From Aciditerrimonas ferrireducens (GTDB lineage: Bacteria > Actinomycetota > Acidimicrobiia > Acidimicrobiales > UBA8190): a stretch of 33,480 bases of DNA. The position numbers were made by a program, and so were the translations under genes. The stretch covers positions 1 through 33,480 of the forward strand of contig NZ_JAKHEX010000025.1 in assembly GCF_023130475.1 (NCBI RefSeq). Reading direction: 5' to 3'. The notes below the pieces were generated by a model. It did no database searches and had not been told where the DNA came from. It saw only the letters and a list, made by a program, of their open reading frames with translations. Positions 22,828 to 30,610 of the stretch are shown here, one piece after another (the first letter of the stretch is position 1; every line of letters begins with the position of its first letter).

Positions 22828-23895
22828 TCAGGACGCCGGGGCGCTGCAGGTGACCTCGGTGCCGACGACGCTTTGGACGACCGCGTCGGGGAAGCGGGCG
22901 GCGAGGGCCTGTTGGGCTCGCCAGCCGGTGCAGTGGCCCGGCACGAGCACCGCGGGAGCCAGCCCGGCCAGCTCGTCGAGCACCCGGGGCAGCAGGGGGG
23001 CGAAGACCGGGCCACCGAGGTGGAAACCGCCGATCACCCCGTACAGCGGGCGGTCCCCGGCGAGACGCTGGGCGAAGCGGCAGAGGTTCACCACACCGGC
23101 GTGGCCGCAGCCGGTCACCACGACCAGGCCCCGCCCGGCGACGTCCACCACGAGGGCCTGGTCGTCGGCCGTGAGCCGATCGTCCTCCCAATGCCCGCGC
23201 ACGAACGCCTCCTGCCCGGGCAAGCCGGGTTCGAAGCCGCTCGTGCGGGCCACCTCGCCGGTGAGCAGGACCGAGCCGTCGAGCAACAGGCTGGGGTCGG
23301 GACCCTCGAGCACCTCGAAGCCGAGTCCTTCGATGGCGGAGCGACTCGGGGTGGGCAGCTCCATGGGCTCCTCGCCCGGCACGCTGAGCCGCCGGCGACG
23401 CCAGCCGTCGGGGTGGAGGACGAGGGGCAGCCCGGTGCGTCCGCCGAGCGCCTCGGCCAGGCCAGCGAGGCCCCCCGTGTGGTCGTAGTGGCCGTGGCTC
23501 AGCACCACCGCTTCGATGGCCCCGGGGTCGAGGCCCAGCCGGCGGAGGTTGCTTGCCGCCCCGCGGGGGCTCACGCCGGTGTCGAACAGCAGGGTCCGGG
23601 TCCGCCCGGCCCGCTCGACCTCGACCCAGCAGGCGTAGCCGTGCTCGGCCACGAGCCCGTCGGGCCCCACCCCGCCCTCGAAGGTCGGCACCGGCTGGAC
23701 GAGGGAGCGGTTCTGCCGGACCCGCCGCACTCCGGGCTGGTCGGCCAGGGCGTCCACCGCGTTGTCCAGCACGACCCGCACCGTGAGCCGGTCCACCGGG
23801 GCGAGCCGCAGCCCCTCGGGGACCGGCACCTCCCAGAACAGCTCGGCGGGCGCCGCGAGCGAGCTCACACTGGCCGCCCCGTGCTCCTGACACAT
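22828..23895 (-). CDS. MBL-fold metallohydrolase (COG1237-like)
   Basis: The 355-residue protein has the metallo-beta-lactamase motif SHGHYDH (His134, His136, Asp138, His139) and TGCGHAGVVN, the third-ligand loop that is characteristic of the COG1237 group together with LLFDTGVS near residue 104. Members are annotated as dihydropterin-ribofuranosylaminobenzene phosphate synthase-like, but the real substrates of most are unknown. The chain starts MCQEHG at ATG 23895, with GGGAGGGG upstream, and ends with VVGTEVTCSAPAS. The gene is divergent from the broken glycosidase-like gene, and the 96-base gap to the serine-hydrolase gene allows one transcript. Confidence 0.8.
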   Translation of the reverse strand: MCQEHGAASVSSLAAPAELFWEVPVPEGLRLAPVDRLTVRVVLDNAVDALADQPGVRRVRQNRSLVQPVPTFEGGVGPDGLVAEHGYACWVEVERAGRTRTLLFDTGVSPRGAASNLRRLGLDPGAIEAVVLSHGHYDHTGGLAGLAEALGGRTGLPLVLHPDGWRRRRLSVPGEEPMELPTPSRSAIEGLGFEVLEGPDPSLLLDGSVLLTGEVARTSGFEPGLPGQEAFVRGHWEDDRLTADDQALVVDVAGRGLVVVTGCGHAGVVNLCRFAQRLAGDRPLYGVIGGFHLGGPVFAPLLPRVLDELAGLAPAVLVPGHCTGWRAQQALAARFPDAVVQSVVGTEVTCSAPAS

Positions 23896-23987
23896 AGCCC
23901 CTCCCCTCTCGCGGCGCACGTCCCTCGCCGCCTCCGCAGCCTACGGAGCCGCTGTCGTCCCGTCGGGAACCTCGACCCTGAAGACCC

Positions 23988-24016
23988 TCGACAACCTCGC
24001 CGGCTCGTGTCACAGT
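23988..24016 (+). promoter_or_regulatory. Conserved promoter of the first surface-protein gene (copy 1)
   Basis: TCGACA (23988-23993), a 17-base spacer and CACAGT (24011-24016) resemble a weak sigma-70-type promoter. The surrounding 41 bases align without gaps to those before the gene at 25684. No Shine-Dalgarno sequence precedes the ATG at 24026, which begins about 10 bases after the -10 element, so a leaderless or near-leaderless transcript is suggested. Confidence 0.45.
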
Positions 24017-24025
24017 TGCACAACG

Positions 24026-25547
24026 ATGCTGACGCTATGTGGGCACAGAGGTGGGGCAGCTGGGTGGGGCTTGACTCGGGGCGTCGCCCTCGCCTGCAGC
24101 GTCGGAGCGCTCGGCATGAGCGGGCTCGTCCCCCTCGGAGCCCCCGGCTGGGCTGCTGGCGTCGCCTCGGCCGGCTCGACCTGCGAGAGCTCGGGGATGG
24201 CTGCTCGCAGCGGCACAGCGCGCAGGGACACTGCCGCGGCAGACTGAGATGGCGCGAGCGGGTCGAGCACCAGGCCGAAGCGTCCCGAGGACCGAGAAGG
24301 CGGCCAAGGGATGCGGTGCGCGCAGCTGACGGCGGCGGTGACGACGGCCACAGCGGGCCTCGACCGGCGTCTCGGCCGCGGCGGGTCATCCGGCTCGCGC
24401 CCGTCCCTGCTGGTGGGGACCCTCACGGTGGATCAGACCATCCGTGCCCAGGCGAACTGGATCGCCTCGACCCAGCTGAGCGATGGGGCCATCCCCGAGG
24501 CCCCGGTCCCCGCGGGCAACACGTCGGCGTACGTGACCCCGTACGTGTCGGACTACGCCGTCATGGGCCTGGCCCGGGCGGCGGCAGTGACCGGTGATCA
24601 GGCGTACCTGAGCGATGCCTGGAAGATGCTCGATTTCTACGCACGCCACGAGCAGCCGAGCACCGGCTACGTCGACGACTTCAACGTTCCCTACCCCTCG
24701 GGAACCGGCGCAGAGCCGACGGGGCATTACAACTCGACGGACTCCTACGCCGCCCTGTTCCTCCTGGGGGCTTATGAGACCGTCGAGGCCGGGGGAGGCA
24801 CCATCCCTCGAGCCGACAGCTGGGTGGTCGGTGCGGCGACGACCGCCCTCGACGCCCTGCTCTCCACCCAGCAGGCCAGCGGGCTCTTCTTCGCGACACC
24901 CACCTACACCGCGGCGCTGGCCATGGACAACGCCGAGGACGACGGCGGACTGCTCGCCGCTGCCAGGCTCTTCGGCATTGCCGGTGACAGCGAAGCAGCA
25001 ACGAGGGCGAGGACCGCAGCGGAAAGGCTCGGAACCGGCATCCAGAAGGACATGTGGAACGCCACGCAAGGGAGCTTCGACTGGGCCGTCCCGGAGAGCG
25101 GTGCGCCGAACGTCTCGAACGTGGCGACGACGAAGTACCCGGATGCTGTCGCCCAGGCCTGGATGGTCGGCTACGGGGCCGTGACACCCACCGAGGCCTT
25201 CGAGCTCGTGAACGAGCTGGAGGGCTTCCAACCCGAGCTCTTCTCCTGGGATCTCCGCGGATCTGGTCGCCGCGTCGTATCACTGGCCAGTCACGACGGG
25301 TGCCGTTGGGGAGCTCATCGTCGCGGAGACCGGAGGGCTGGGACTCTCCCCGCCCTTCCACCAGCAGTGCGAGCCGACGACGAACACCTCGGGTAGCTGC
25401 GCACCGGGGTCAAGGAGCGCCATCCCGGTCGGGACGGTGGGGGGCGCCACCTTGGCCGGCGTGCTAGGGGTGGCCGGAGGCACGGTGCTCGTGTTCGACC
25501 GCCGTCGACGGCGGCACCCCCCGAAGGGTTGCCGCACCAGCCGGTAG
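24026..25547 (+). pseudogene. Surface-anchored glycosidase-like protein, interrupted by a stop codon and a frameshift
   Basis: The N-terminus (MLTLCGHRGG, then GWGLTRGVALACSVGALGMSGL) is a signal peptide very like that of the protein at 25684. In the same frame a TGA occurs at 24245-24247. After it, from about 24420, comes a helical domain with DQTIRAQANWIASTQ, GHYNSTDSYAALFLLGAYE and FDWAVPESG-type sequence resembling six-hairpin glycosidase-like proteins. Frame then changes at about 25250, near a GGG run: dropping one G gives FSWISADLVAASYHWPVTTGA, followed by the C-terminal anchor (IPVGTVGGATLAGVLGVAGG, then five or more Arg) up to TAG at 25547. Two lesions argue for a pseudogene, though sequencing error at the GGG run is possible. 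The region 24311-25247 is an open reading piece on its own. Confidence 0.7.
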
Positions 25548-25648
25548 CCTGACGAGGCCTCGGCGCCGGGCCGGCAGCCATCGGCTCAGCGACCTCGGGG
25601 TCCGGCCCGCCCCTTCGACCCAACAACTCGATCGACCGGCACAACCCC

Positions 25649-25677
25649 TCGACAACGCTGCCCACGCGTGGCACACT
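25649..25677 (+). promoter_or_regulatory. Conserved promoter of the choice-of-anchor A gene (copy 2)
   Basis: TCGACA (25649-25654), 17 bases, then CACACT (25672-25677) and the ATG at 25684 six bases later. The layout matches copy 1 base for base in length. Transcription starting at about the A of the ATG would give a leaderless mRNA; no ribosome-binding site is visible. The rest of the 25548-25683 gap holds no gene. Confidence 0.5.
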
Positions 25678-25683
25678 GACACA

Positions 25684-26799
25684 ATGATGCTCACGCAGGG
25701 TGACCGATGGGGCCGACGGTTCGGGTGGGGGGTCACCCGGCGCCTGGGAGTGGCCTTGAGCGTCGGGGCCCTCGGCCTCGGGGGGCTGAGCGCGGCGAGC
25801 CTCGGGAGCGGGGCCGGGACCGGGGCGGCGATCGACCCGGCGTACTCCGGCTGCCAGACCCTGGGCATCGCCGGGGCGTTCAACCTCTTCGCCGGGGGCG
25901 GGTTCACAGCACAGAGCGGGGACATCGTCGGCACCCTCGCCGCGGGGGGGAACGTGACGGTCTCCTCGTTCAGGGTCGACTCGGGCAACGACCCGGCGGT
26001 GGACGGGGCGACGCTGGTGGCCGGCGGGAACCTGACCTTCAAGCGCGGCTCGATCGCGGGGAACCACGTCGCCGACTACCGGGGCACCCGGGACGAGTCG
26101 GGCGTCGCACCGGGCAAGTTCCAGAAGGTCGGAGCTGGGAAGCCGTTCTCGTTCAGCACCGCGCTCGGGCACATCGACCAGGTGAGCAGCTCCCTCGCCG
26201 CCCTGCCCCAGCCGAGCTTCGACACGGTCGGCTCGGCGCCCGGCGGGGCCCTGGCGCTCACCGAGGGCCCCGGGGGTCGGAGCCCGAACGTCTTCGACCT
26301 GAGTGCCAGCCAGCTCCAGGACGCGGCCGGCGTGGTGATCACCGTGACGCCAGGGTCGACGGTGGTGGTGAACGTGTCGGGCAGCACGGTTTCCTTCGAC
26401 CACCTGGCCTACGTCTCGGTGAACGGGTCCCAGGCGGCGAACGCCGGGGAGACGGTCCTCTGGAACTTCCCCGACGCGAGGAGCATCAGCTACGCCAGGG
26501 GCCTGAACTGGCTGGGCTCGATCCTGGCCCCGAAGGCCGACCTGACCCTGGGCAGCGGCGAGTACCACGGGAACGTCATCGTGGGTGGGTCCGCCGCCTA
26601 CAGCCAAGGCAGCGAGGTGCACGACCAGCTCTTCGACGGGTGCCTGCCCTTGCCGAAACGGACGAGCACCGTCCCGGTCGGTGCCGTGGGGGGCGCGACC
26701 CTGGCCGGGATGCTGGGGGTCGTCGGGGGCAGCCTGCTCCTCGTGGACCGCCGTCGGCGTCGGCGGGCCGTCGGGGCCTCGACCGGGCCCGTCGCCTGA
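25684..26799 (+). CDS. Choice-of-anchor A family surface protein
   Basis: The 371-residue protein opens with a basic N-terminus and a hydrophobic signal segment (GVALSVGALGLGGLSAASLG), then about residues 58-320 match the choice-of-anchor A domain. FNLFAGGGFTAQSGDIVGTLAAGGN, LVAGGNLTF, NVFDLSASQLQDA, VLWNFPDA, GSILAPKADLTL and EVHDQLFDGCLP all follow the family pattern, a beta-helix-like fold found on bacterial surfaces. The C-terminus has a membrane helix (VPVGAVGGATLAGMLGVVGG) followed by five or more Arg, a membrane or sorting anchor without an LPXTG motif. The exact role is unknown; adhesion is plausible. The ATG at 25684 (or 25687) is at the predicted transcription start, so a leaderless mRNA is likely. 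Promoter, signal peptide and anchor match the broken gene upstream. Confidence 0.85.
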   Translation: MMLTQGDRWGRRFGWGVTRRLGVALSVGALGLGGLSAASLGSGAGTGAAIDPAYSGCQTLGIAGAFNLFAGGGFTAQSGDIVGTLAAGGNVTVSSFRVDSGNDPAVDGATLVAGGNLTFKRGSIAGNHVADYRGTRDESGVAPGKFQKVGAGKPFSFSTALGHIDQVSSSLAALPQPSFDTVGSAPGGALALTEGPGGRSPNVFDLSASQLQDAAGVVITVTPGSTVVVNVSGSTVSFDHLAYVSVNGSQAANAGETVLWNFPDARSISYARGLNWLGSILAPKADLTLGSGEYHGNVIVGGSAAYSQGSEVHDQLFDGCLPLPKRTSTVPVGAVGGATLAGMLGVVGGSLLLVDRRRRRRAVGASTGPVA

Positions 26800-26819
26800 G
26801 CACGTCGGCCGGGTCCGCC

Positions 26820-26835
26820 GCCTGAGGCCTCAGGC
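26820..26835. terminator. Perfect palindrome at convergent gene ends
   Basis: GCCTGAGGCCTCAGGC is a 16-base perfect palindrome located 20 bases after the choice-of-anchor stop. It contains the TGA stop codon (26830-26832 complement) of the convergent transporter gene. It may be a bidirectional terminator, although the stem has no natural loop. Confidence 0.4.
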
Positions 26836-29800
26836 CGGAGCCTTGGCGGCCGTGGCTCCCGAGCGGGCGATGGCGGCCTGGTCGGTGCCGAGGTAGGACT
26901 CGACGACCCGGGGATGGGCGAGGACCTCCTCGGGGGTGCCCTCGGCGATGACCCCGCCGAGCTCGAGGGCCACGAGCCGGTCGCAGAGGCCCCGCAGGAG
27001 GGGCATGTCGTGCTCGATGACGAGCACCGCGCAGCCGGTCTCCTGCTGGACTCGGCGGAGCAGGGGGCCGAGGGCCTCGGTCTCCCGCTGGGCGACGCCC
27101 CCTGAGGGCTCGTCGAGGAGCAGCACGGCGGGGTCCTGGGCGAGCACGCAGGCCAGCTCGACGATCCGCCGGGTGCCCGTGGACAGCTCCCCGACGAGCT
27201 TCTCGGCGTAGGCCCCGAGGCCCAGGGCTTCCACGAGGCGGGCCACGTCCGCCGCCACCGTCAGCTCGGCGTCCGAGGAGGCCGGGAGCCGGAGCCCGGC
27301 GGCCACGAGGGCCCGGGAGCGCAGGTGGCGTTCGCGGGCCACGGCGATGGTCTCGGCGACGGTCAGGGCCGGGTAGAGCCGGGCGTCCTGGAAGGTCCGG
27401 CCCAGGCCGGCCAGGGCCCGCTGGTGGGCCGGCCAGGCCCCGATGTCCACCCCGCCGAGCACCACCCGGCCCTCGTCCAAGGGCAGCAGCCCGGTGACGA
27501 GGTCCAGCAGGGTGGTCTTGCCCGCCCCGTTGTGGCCGATGAGGCCCAGCACCTCGCCGTCGTGCAGGGTCAGGTCGACCCCGTTCACCGCCACCACACC
27601 CCCGAAGCGTTTCGTGGCGCCCCGGACCTCGAGCACCGGCGGCCCGAGCGGCTCGGCGGCCTGCTCGTCGTCGCCGACGCGCCCCTCGGGGGCGCGGACC
27701 GCGGTGTCCTCGCCGGCGAGGGCCGCCTCGGCGCCGGCCAGGAAGACCGAGCGGAGGACGTCGGGGCGGGCGAGGAGCTCGGCGGTCGGGCCGCTGAAGC
27801 GGACCTCCCCCTTCTCGAGGAACACCGCCCGCTCGGCCAGCTCCAGGGCGACGTTGACGGACTGCTCGACCACCACCACCGTGACCCCTTCAGCGTGCAG
27901 CAGCCGGACGACCTCGAGGAGCTGACCGACGACGGTGGGGGCGAGGCCCAGGGAGAGCTCGTCGAGGAGCAGCACCCGGGGCCGCACCATGAGGGCCATG
28001 GCCAGAGAGAGCATCTGCTGCTCCCCGCCCGAGAGGCTGCCGGCCTCCTGGTGGAGGCGGGTGGCGAGCACCGGGAAGAGGGCCAGGACCCGTTGGCGGG
28101 CGGCGCGCAGGGCGCCGGGGTCCCGGCGGGCCAGCCAGCCGCCCAGGCGGAGGTTCTCCTCGACGCTCAGCGACGGGAACACCCCCCGGCCCCCGGGCAT
28201 GAGCCGGACCCCGAGCTCGGCCAGGGCCCCGGCGGGACGGTTCGTCACCCGCCGGCCGCCCAGGCGGACCTCCCCGCCCTGCACCCGGGCCAGCCCGGCG
28301 ACCGCCTTCAACAGGGTCGACTTGCCCGCCCCGTTCGTCCCGAGCAGGGCCACGAGCTCCCCCTCGCCGACCTCCAGGTCCACGCCGAAGAGCACCTGGA
28401 CCTGGCCGTAGGCGACCTCGACCTCCCGGCACAGAAGGGCCGGCTCGGTGCCCGGCCCGGCCAGGGGGGCGACGGGCAGCGCCGCGCCCCGCCCCCGCGG
28501 GGAAGCGTCCCGGAGCGCCGGTGCCAGCTCCTCCCCGGCCGCCTGGTCGGCGCCGGTGGGGGCCCGGTCGGCGGTCAGGGTCGGGACCTCCAGGCCTCGG
28601 CGGTGGGCCACGAGGCGCAGCAGGCGGTCTCGGAGGCGGGTCAGGGCCTCGGCGAGGCCGCCGGGGAGCACGAGGAGCAGGACGAGGAGGCCGAAGCCGG
28701 CGATCTCGAGCTGGTAGGTGGGGAAGAGGGCCGAGGCCAGCTCGATCACCCCGACCCCGAGGAGCGCGCCGCCGATGGACCCGAGGCCGCCGATGACCGC
28801 CATGGAGAACACGAGGAGGCTGAGGGAGGGGTCGTAGGTGTCGAAGCCGACGGCGCGCAGCCCGAGGGCGTAGAGCCCGCCGGCGACCCCGGCGACCACG
28901 CCGGCCAGGACGAAGGCGGCCAGCTTGGCCCGCACGGTCGGCACCGCCATGGCGGCCGCCGCCCGCTCGTTGTCGCGGGTCGCCACCAGGACCCGCCCGG
29001 CCCGGGCTCGGCGGAGCCCGGCCACGAAGGCCACGGTGAGGCCGAGGAGCACCAGGCAGAACTCGGCGAAGGCCCGACCGTCGGCCAGGTTCACCCGGTC
29101 CCAGAGGACCGGCCGGAGGAAGCTCTGGGGGATCTCGGCCGAGAAGTTCGTGGGGTTCAAGAAGTACGCGTTCACGGCCACGGCCAGGGCGAGGGTCGAG
29201 ACCGCCAGGAAGATCCCCCGGATCCGCAGGGCCGGCAGGCCGACCACGACGGCCAGCACCGCGCCGGCCGCCCCCGCGGCGGCCAGGGCGAGGAAGAGGT
29301 CCGCGTTCGCCTTCTCGATGAGGTCCCCGGCCACCACCCCGCCGATGCCGGCGATGGCGAACTGCCCGAGGCTCACGCTGCCTGCCCAGCCCGAGAGGAC
29401 CACGAGGGACACGGCCACCATGCCGAAGGCGCAGCCCACGGCCACTTCCAGCTCGGCCCCGGGCCCGAGGACGAAGGGGAGGGCCAGGGCCCCGCCGACC
29501 GCCAGGGCGCCGAGCAACCAGCGGGCGGCCTGCACCTCGGGGAGGTGGCGCAGGGCGCTCGGGATCGGGCGGCTCACCCCGGCGGCGCTCCAGGTCTCCT
29601 CGCCGACCGCCCGGCTGCGGCTGGGTCGCTGCAGGAGTAGGGCCACGAGGATGACGCCGAGCAGCACGACGTCGGCGACCGCCTGCTCGGAGACGTTGAA
29701 CTGGACCACCTCGGTGACCACCCCGAGGCCCACCCCAGCCCAGAAGGCCTGGGGCAGGCGCTCCATGCGGGCCACCACGGCCGCGGCCAGGGCCGGCAGG

Positions 29801-30603
29801 AGGAGGTCGGGGCCCGCCGCGGCCGAGAGGACCAGCCCCTGGGACGGGGCGCTGACCACGGTGGTGAGCGCCGCGACGCCGCCGGCGATGACCCAGACGA
29901 GGGTGGTGAGCCGGCGCACCGGGATGCCGAGCAGGAGGGCCCGGTCACGGTTGTCTGCCACCGCCCGGATGGCCGCCCCGGCGTCGGTCCGGAGCAGGAA
30001 GACGCTCAGACCAAGGAGCACGAGGGGCACCGCCAGGGCGATGACGAGGTCGTTGCCGGTGAAGAGGACCGGGAAGACCTCCACGTGGGCCCGGGACAAG
30101 AAGGTGGAGAACCCACCGATCAGGGTCGGACCGCCGATCCAGCGGGGCAGGAGCAGCTGCAGGCCGCCGAGGCCTTGGGCGAGGCCGATGGTGGCCACGG
30201 TCACCACCAGGCGGGGCGCGTCGGTGAAGCGTCGCAGCACGGCGTCGACCCCGAGGCCGACCAGGCCGCCGAAGAGCACGGCCAGCACCAGGCAGGCCAG
30301 CCAGTTCACGTGGTCGGCCAGGAACAGCTCGACCCCGGCGGTGGCCGCCAACGAGCCCATGGCCCCATACGCGAAGTTCACGATGCGGCTGGCCCGGTAG
30401 GTGAGGACCAGGCCCATGGCCAGAAGGCCCTCGACCGCCCCGTACTCCGCCCCCTCGAGCAGCACCCCGCCGGGGGCGACGCGGGGCAGGGCGTTGGCCA
30501 CCACGACGGCCAGGACGAGGGCACCGGCCAGGCCGGCCAGGGCCCGCAGCGTCCGGCCGTCCCCGAAGGCGGCCCGGAGACGCCCCGCGGCGAGGGTCCT
30601 CAC
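26830..30603 (-). CDS. Four-domain LivH-LivM-LivF-LivG fusion, branched-chain-amino-acid-type ABC transporter
   Basis: A single 1257-residue chain carries all four parts of a Liv-type importer. Residues 1-330 are a LivH-like permease (EGLLAMGLVLTYRASRIVNFAYGAMGS). Residues about 335-690 are a LivM-like permease (GWAGSVSLGQFAIAGIGG; LPALRIRGIFLAVSTLALA). Residues about 718-960 are a LivF-like ATPase with Walker A GTNGAGKST near 755, LSGGEQQ near 856 and Walker B VLLLDELS, ending in SLGLAP. Residues about 988-1240 are a LivG-like ATPase with Walker A GHNGAGKTT near 1022, a modified signature LSTGTRR near 1137 and LLLDEPSGG. In most bacteria these are separate genes. A linker at about 690-718 is Gly/Pro/Ala-rich. 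No stop or frame disturbance is visible. The substrate-binding protein is encoded just upstream with a 7-base gap. Confidence 0.9.
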   Translation of the reverse strand: MRTLAAGRLRAAFGDGRTLRALAGLAGALVLAVVVANALPRVAPGGVLLEGAEYGAVEGLLAMGLVLTYRASRIVNFAYGAMGSLAATAGVELFLADHVNWLACLVLAVLFGGLVGLGVDAVLRRFTDAPRLVVTVATIGLAQGLGGLQLLLPRWIGGPTLIGGFSTFLSRAHVEVFPVLFTGNDLVIALAVPLVLLGLSVFLLRTDAGAAIRAVADNRDRALLLGIPVRRLTTLVWVIAGGVAALTTVVSAPSQGLVLSAAAGPDLLLPALAAAVVARMERLPQAFWAGVGLGVVTEVVQFNVSEQAVADVVLLGVILVALLLQRPSRSRAVGEETWSAAGVSRPIPSALRHLPEVQAARWLLGALAVGGALALPFVLGPGAELEVAVGCAFGMVAVSLVVLSGWAGSVSLGQFAIAGIGGVVAGDLIEKANADLFLALAAAGAAGAVLAVVVGLPALRIRGIFLAVSTLALAVAVNAYFLNPTNFSAEIPQSFLRPVLWDRVNLADGRAFAEFCLVLLGLTVAFVAGLRRARAGRVLVATRDNERAAAAMAVPTVRAKLAAFVLAGVVAGVAGGLYALGLRAVGFDTYDPSLSLLVFSMAVIGGLGSIGGALLGVGVIELASALFPTYQLEIAGFGLLVLLLVLPGGLAEALTRLRDRLLRLVAHRRGLEVPTLTADRAPTGADQAAGEELAPALRDASPRGRGAALPVAPLAGPGTEPALLCREVEVAYGQVQVLFGVDLEVGEGELVALLGTNGAGKSTLLKAVAGLARVQGGEVRLGGRRVTNRPAGALAELGVRLMPGGRGVFPSLSVEENLRLGGWLARRDPGALRAARQRVLALFPVLATRLHQEAGSLSGGEQQMLSLAMALMVRPRVLLLDELSLGLAPTVVGQLLEVVRLLHAEGVTVVVVEQSVNVALELAERAVFLEKGEVRFSGPTAELLARPDVLRSVFLAGAEAALAGEDTAVRAPEGRVGDDEQAAEPLGPPVLEVRGATKRFGGVVAVNGVDLTLHDGEVLGLIGHNGAGKTTLLDLVTGLLPLDEGRVVLGGVDIGAWPAHQRALAGLGRTFQDARLYPALTVAETIAVARERHLRSRALVAAGLRLPASSDAELTVAADVARLVEALGLGAYAEKLVGELSTGTRRIVELACVLAQDPAVLLLDEPSGGVAQRETEALGPLLRRVQQETGCAVLVIEHDMPLLRGLCDRLVALELGGVIAEGTPEEVLAHPRVVESYLGTDQAAIARSGATAAKAPA

Positions 30604-30610
30604 GGCCGCC

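Noticed and set aside
24008..24014. TGTCACA, resembling an ECF41 -35 element, upstream of the broken surface gene
   Set aside because: No CGTC lies about 16 bases downstream and the corresponding bases are not conserved in the sister promoter at 25649-25677.
24010..24426. Minus-strand open frame over the start of the surface gene
   Set aside because: It has no recognisable domain and lies opposite a signal peptide and promoter that are conserved with the next gene.
21598..24597. Long plus-strand open frame of about 1000 codons
   Set aside because: It is antisense to the serine hydrolase and MBL-fold genes, both of which have clear motifs; its own translation is Gly/Arg/Pro/Glu-rich with no domain.
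27325..29640. Plus-strand open frame of 771 codons across the transporter gene
   Set aside because: Its translation is a repetitive Gly/Glu/Asp/His mix with no domain, antisense to a gene with intact Walker and signature motifs.
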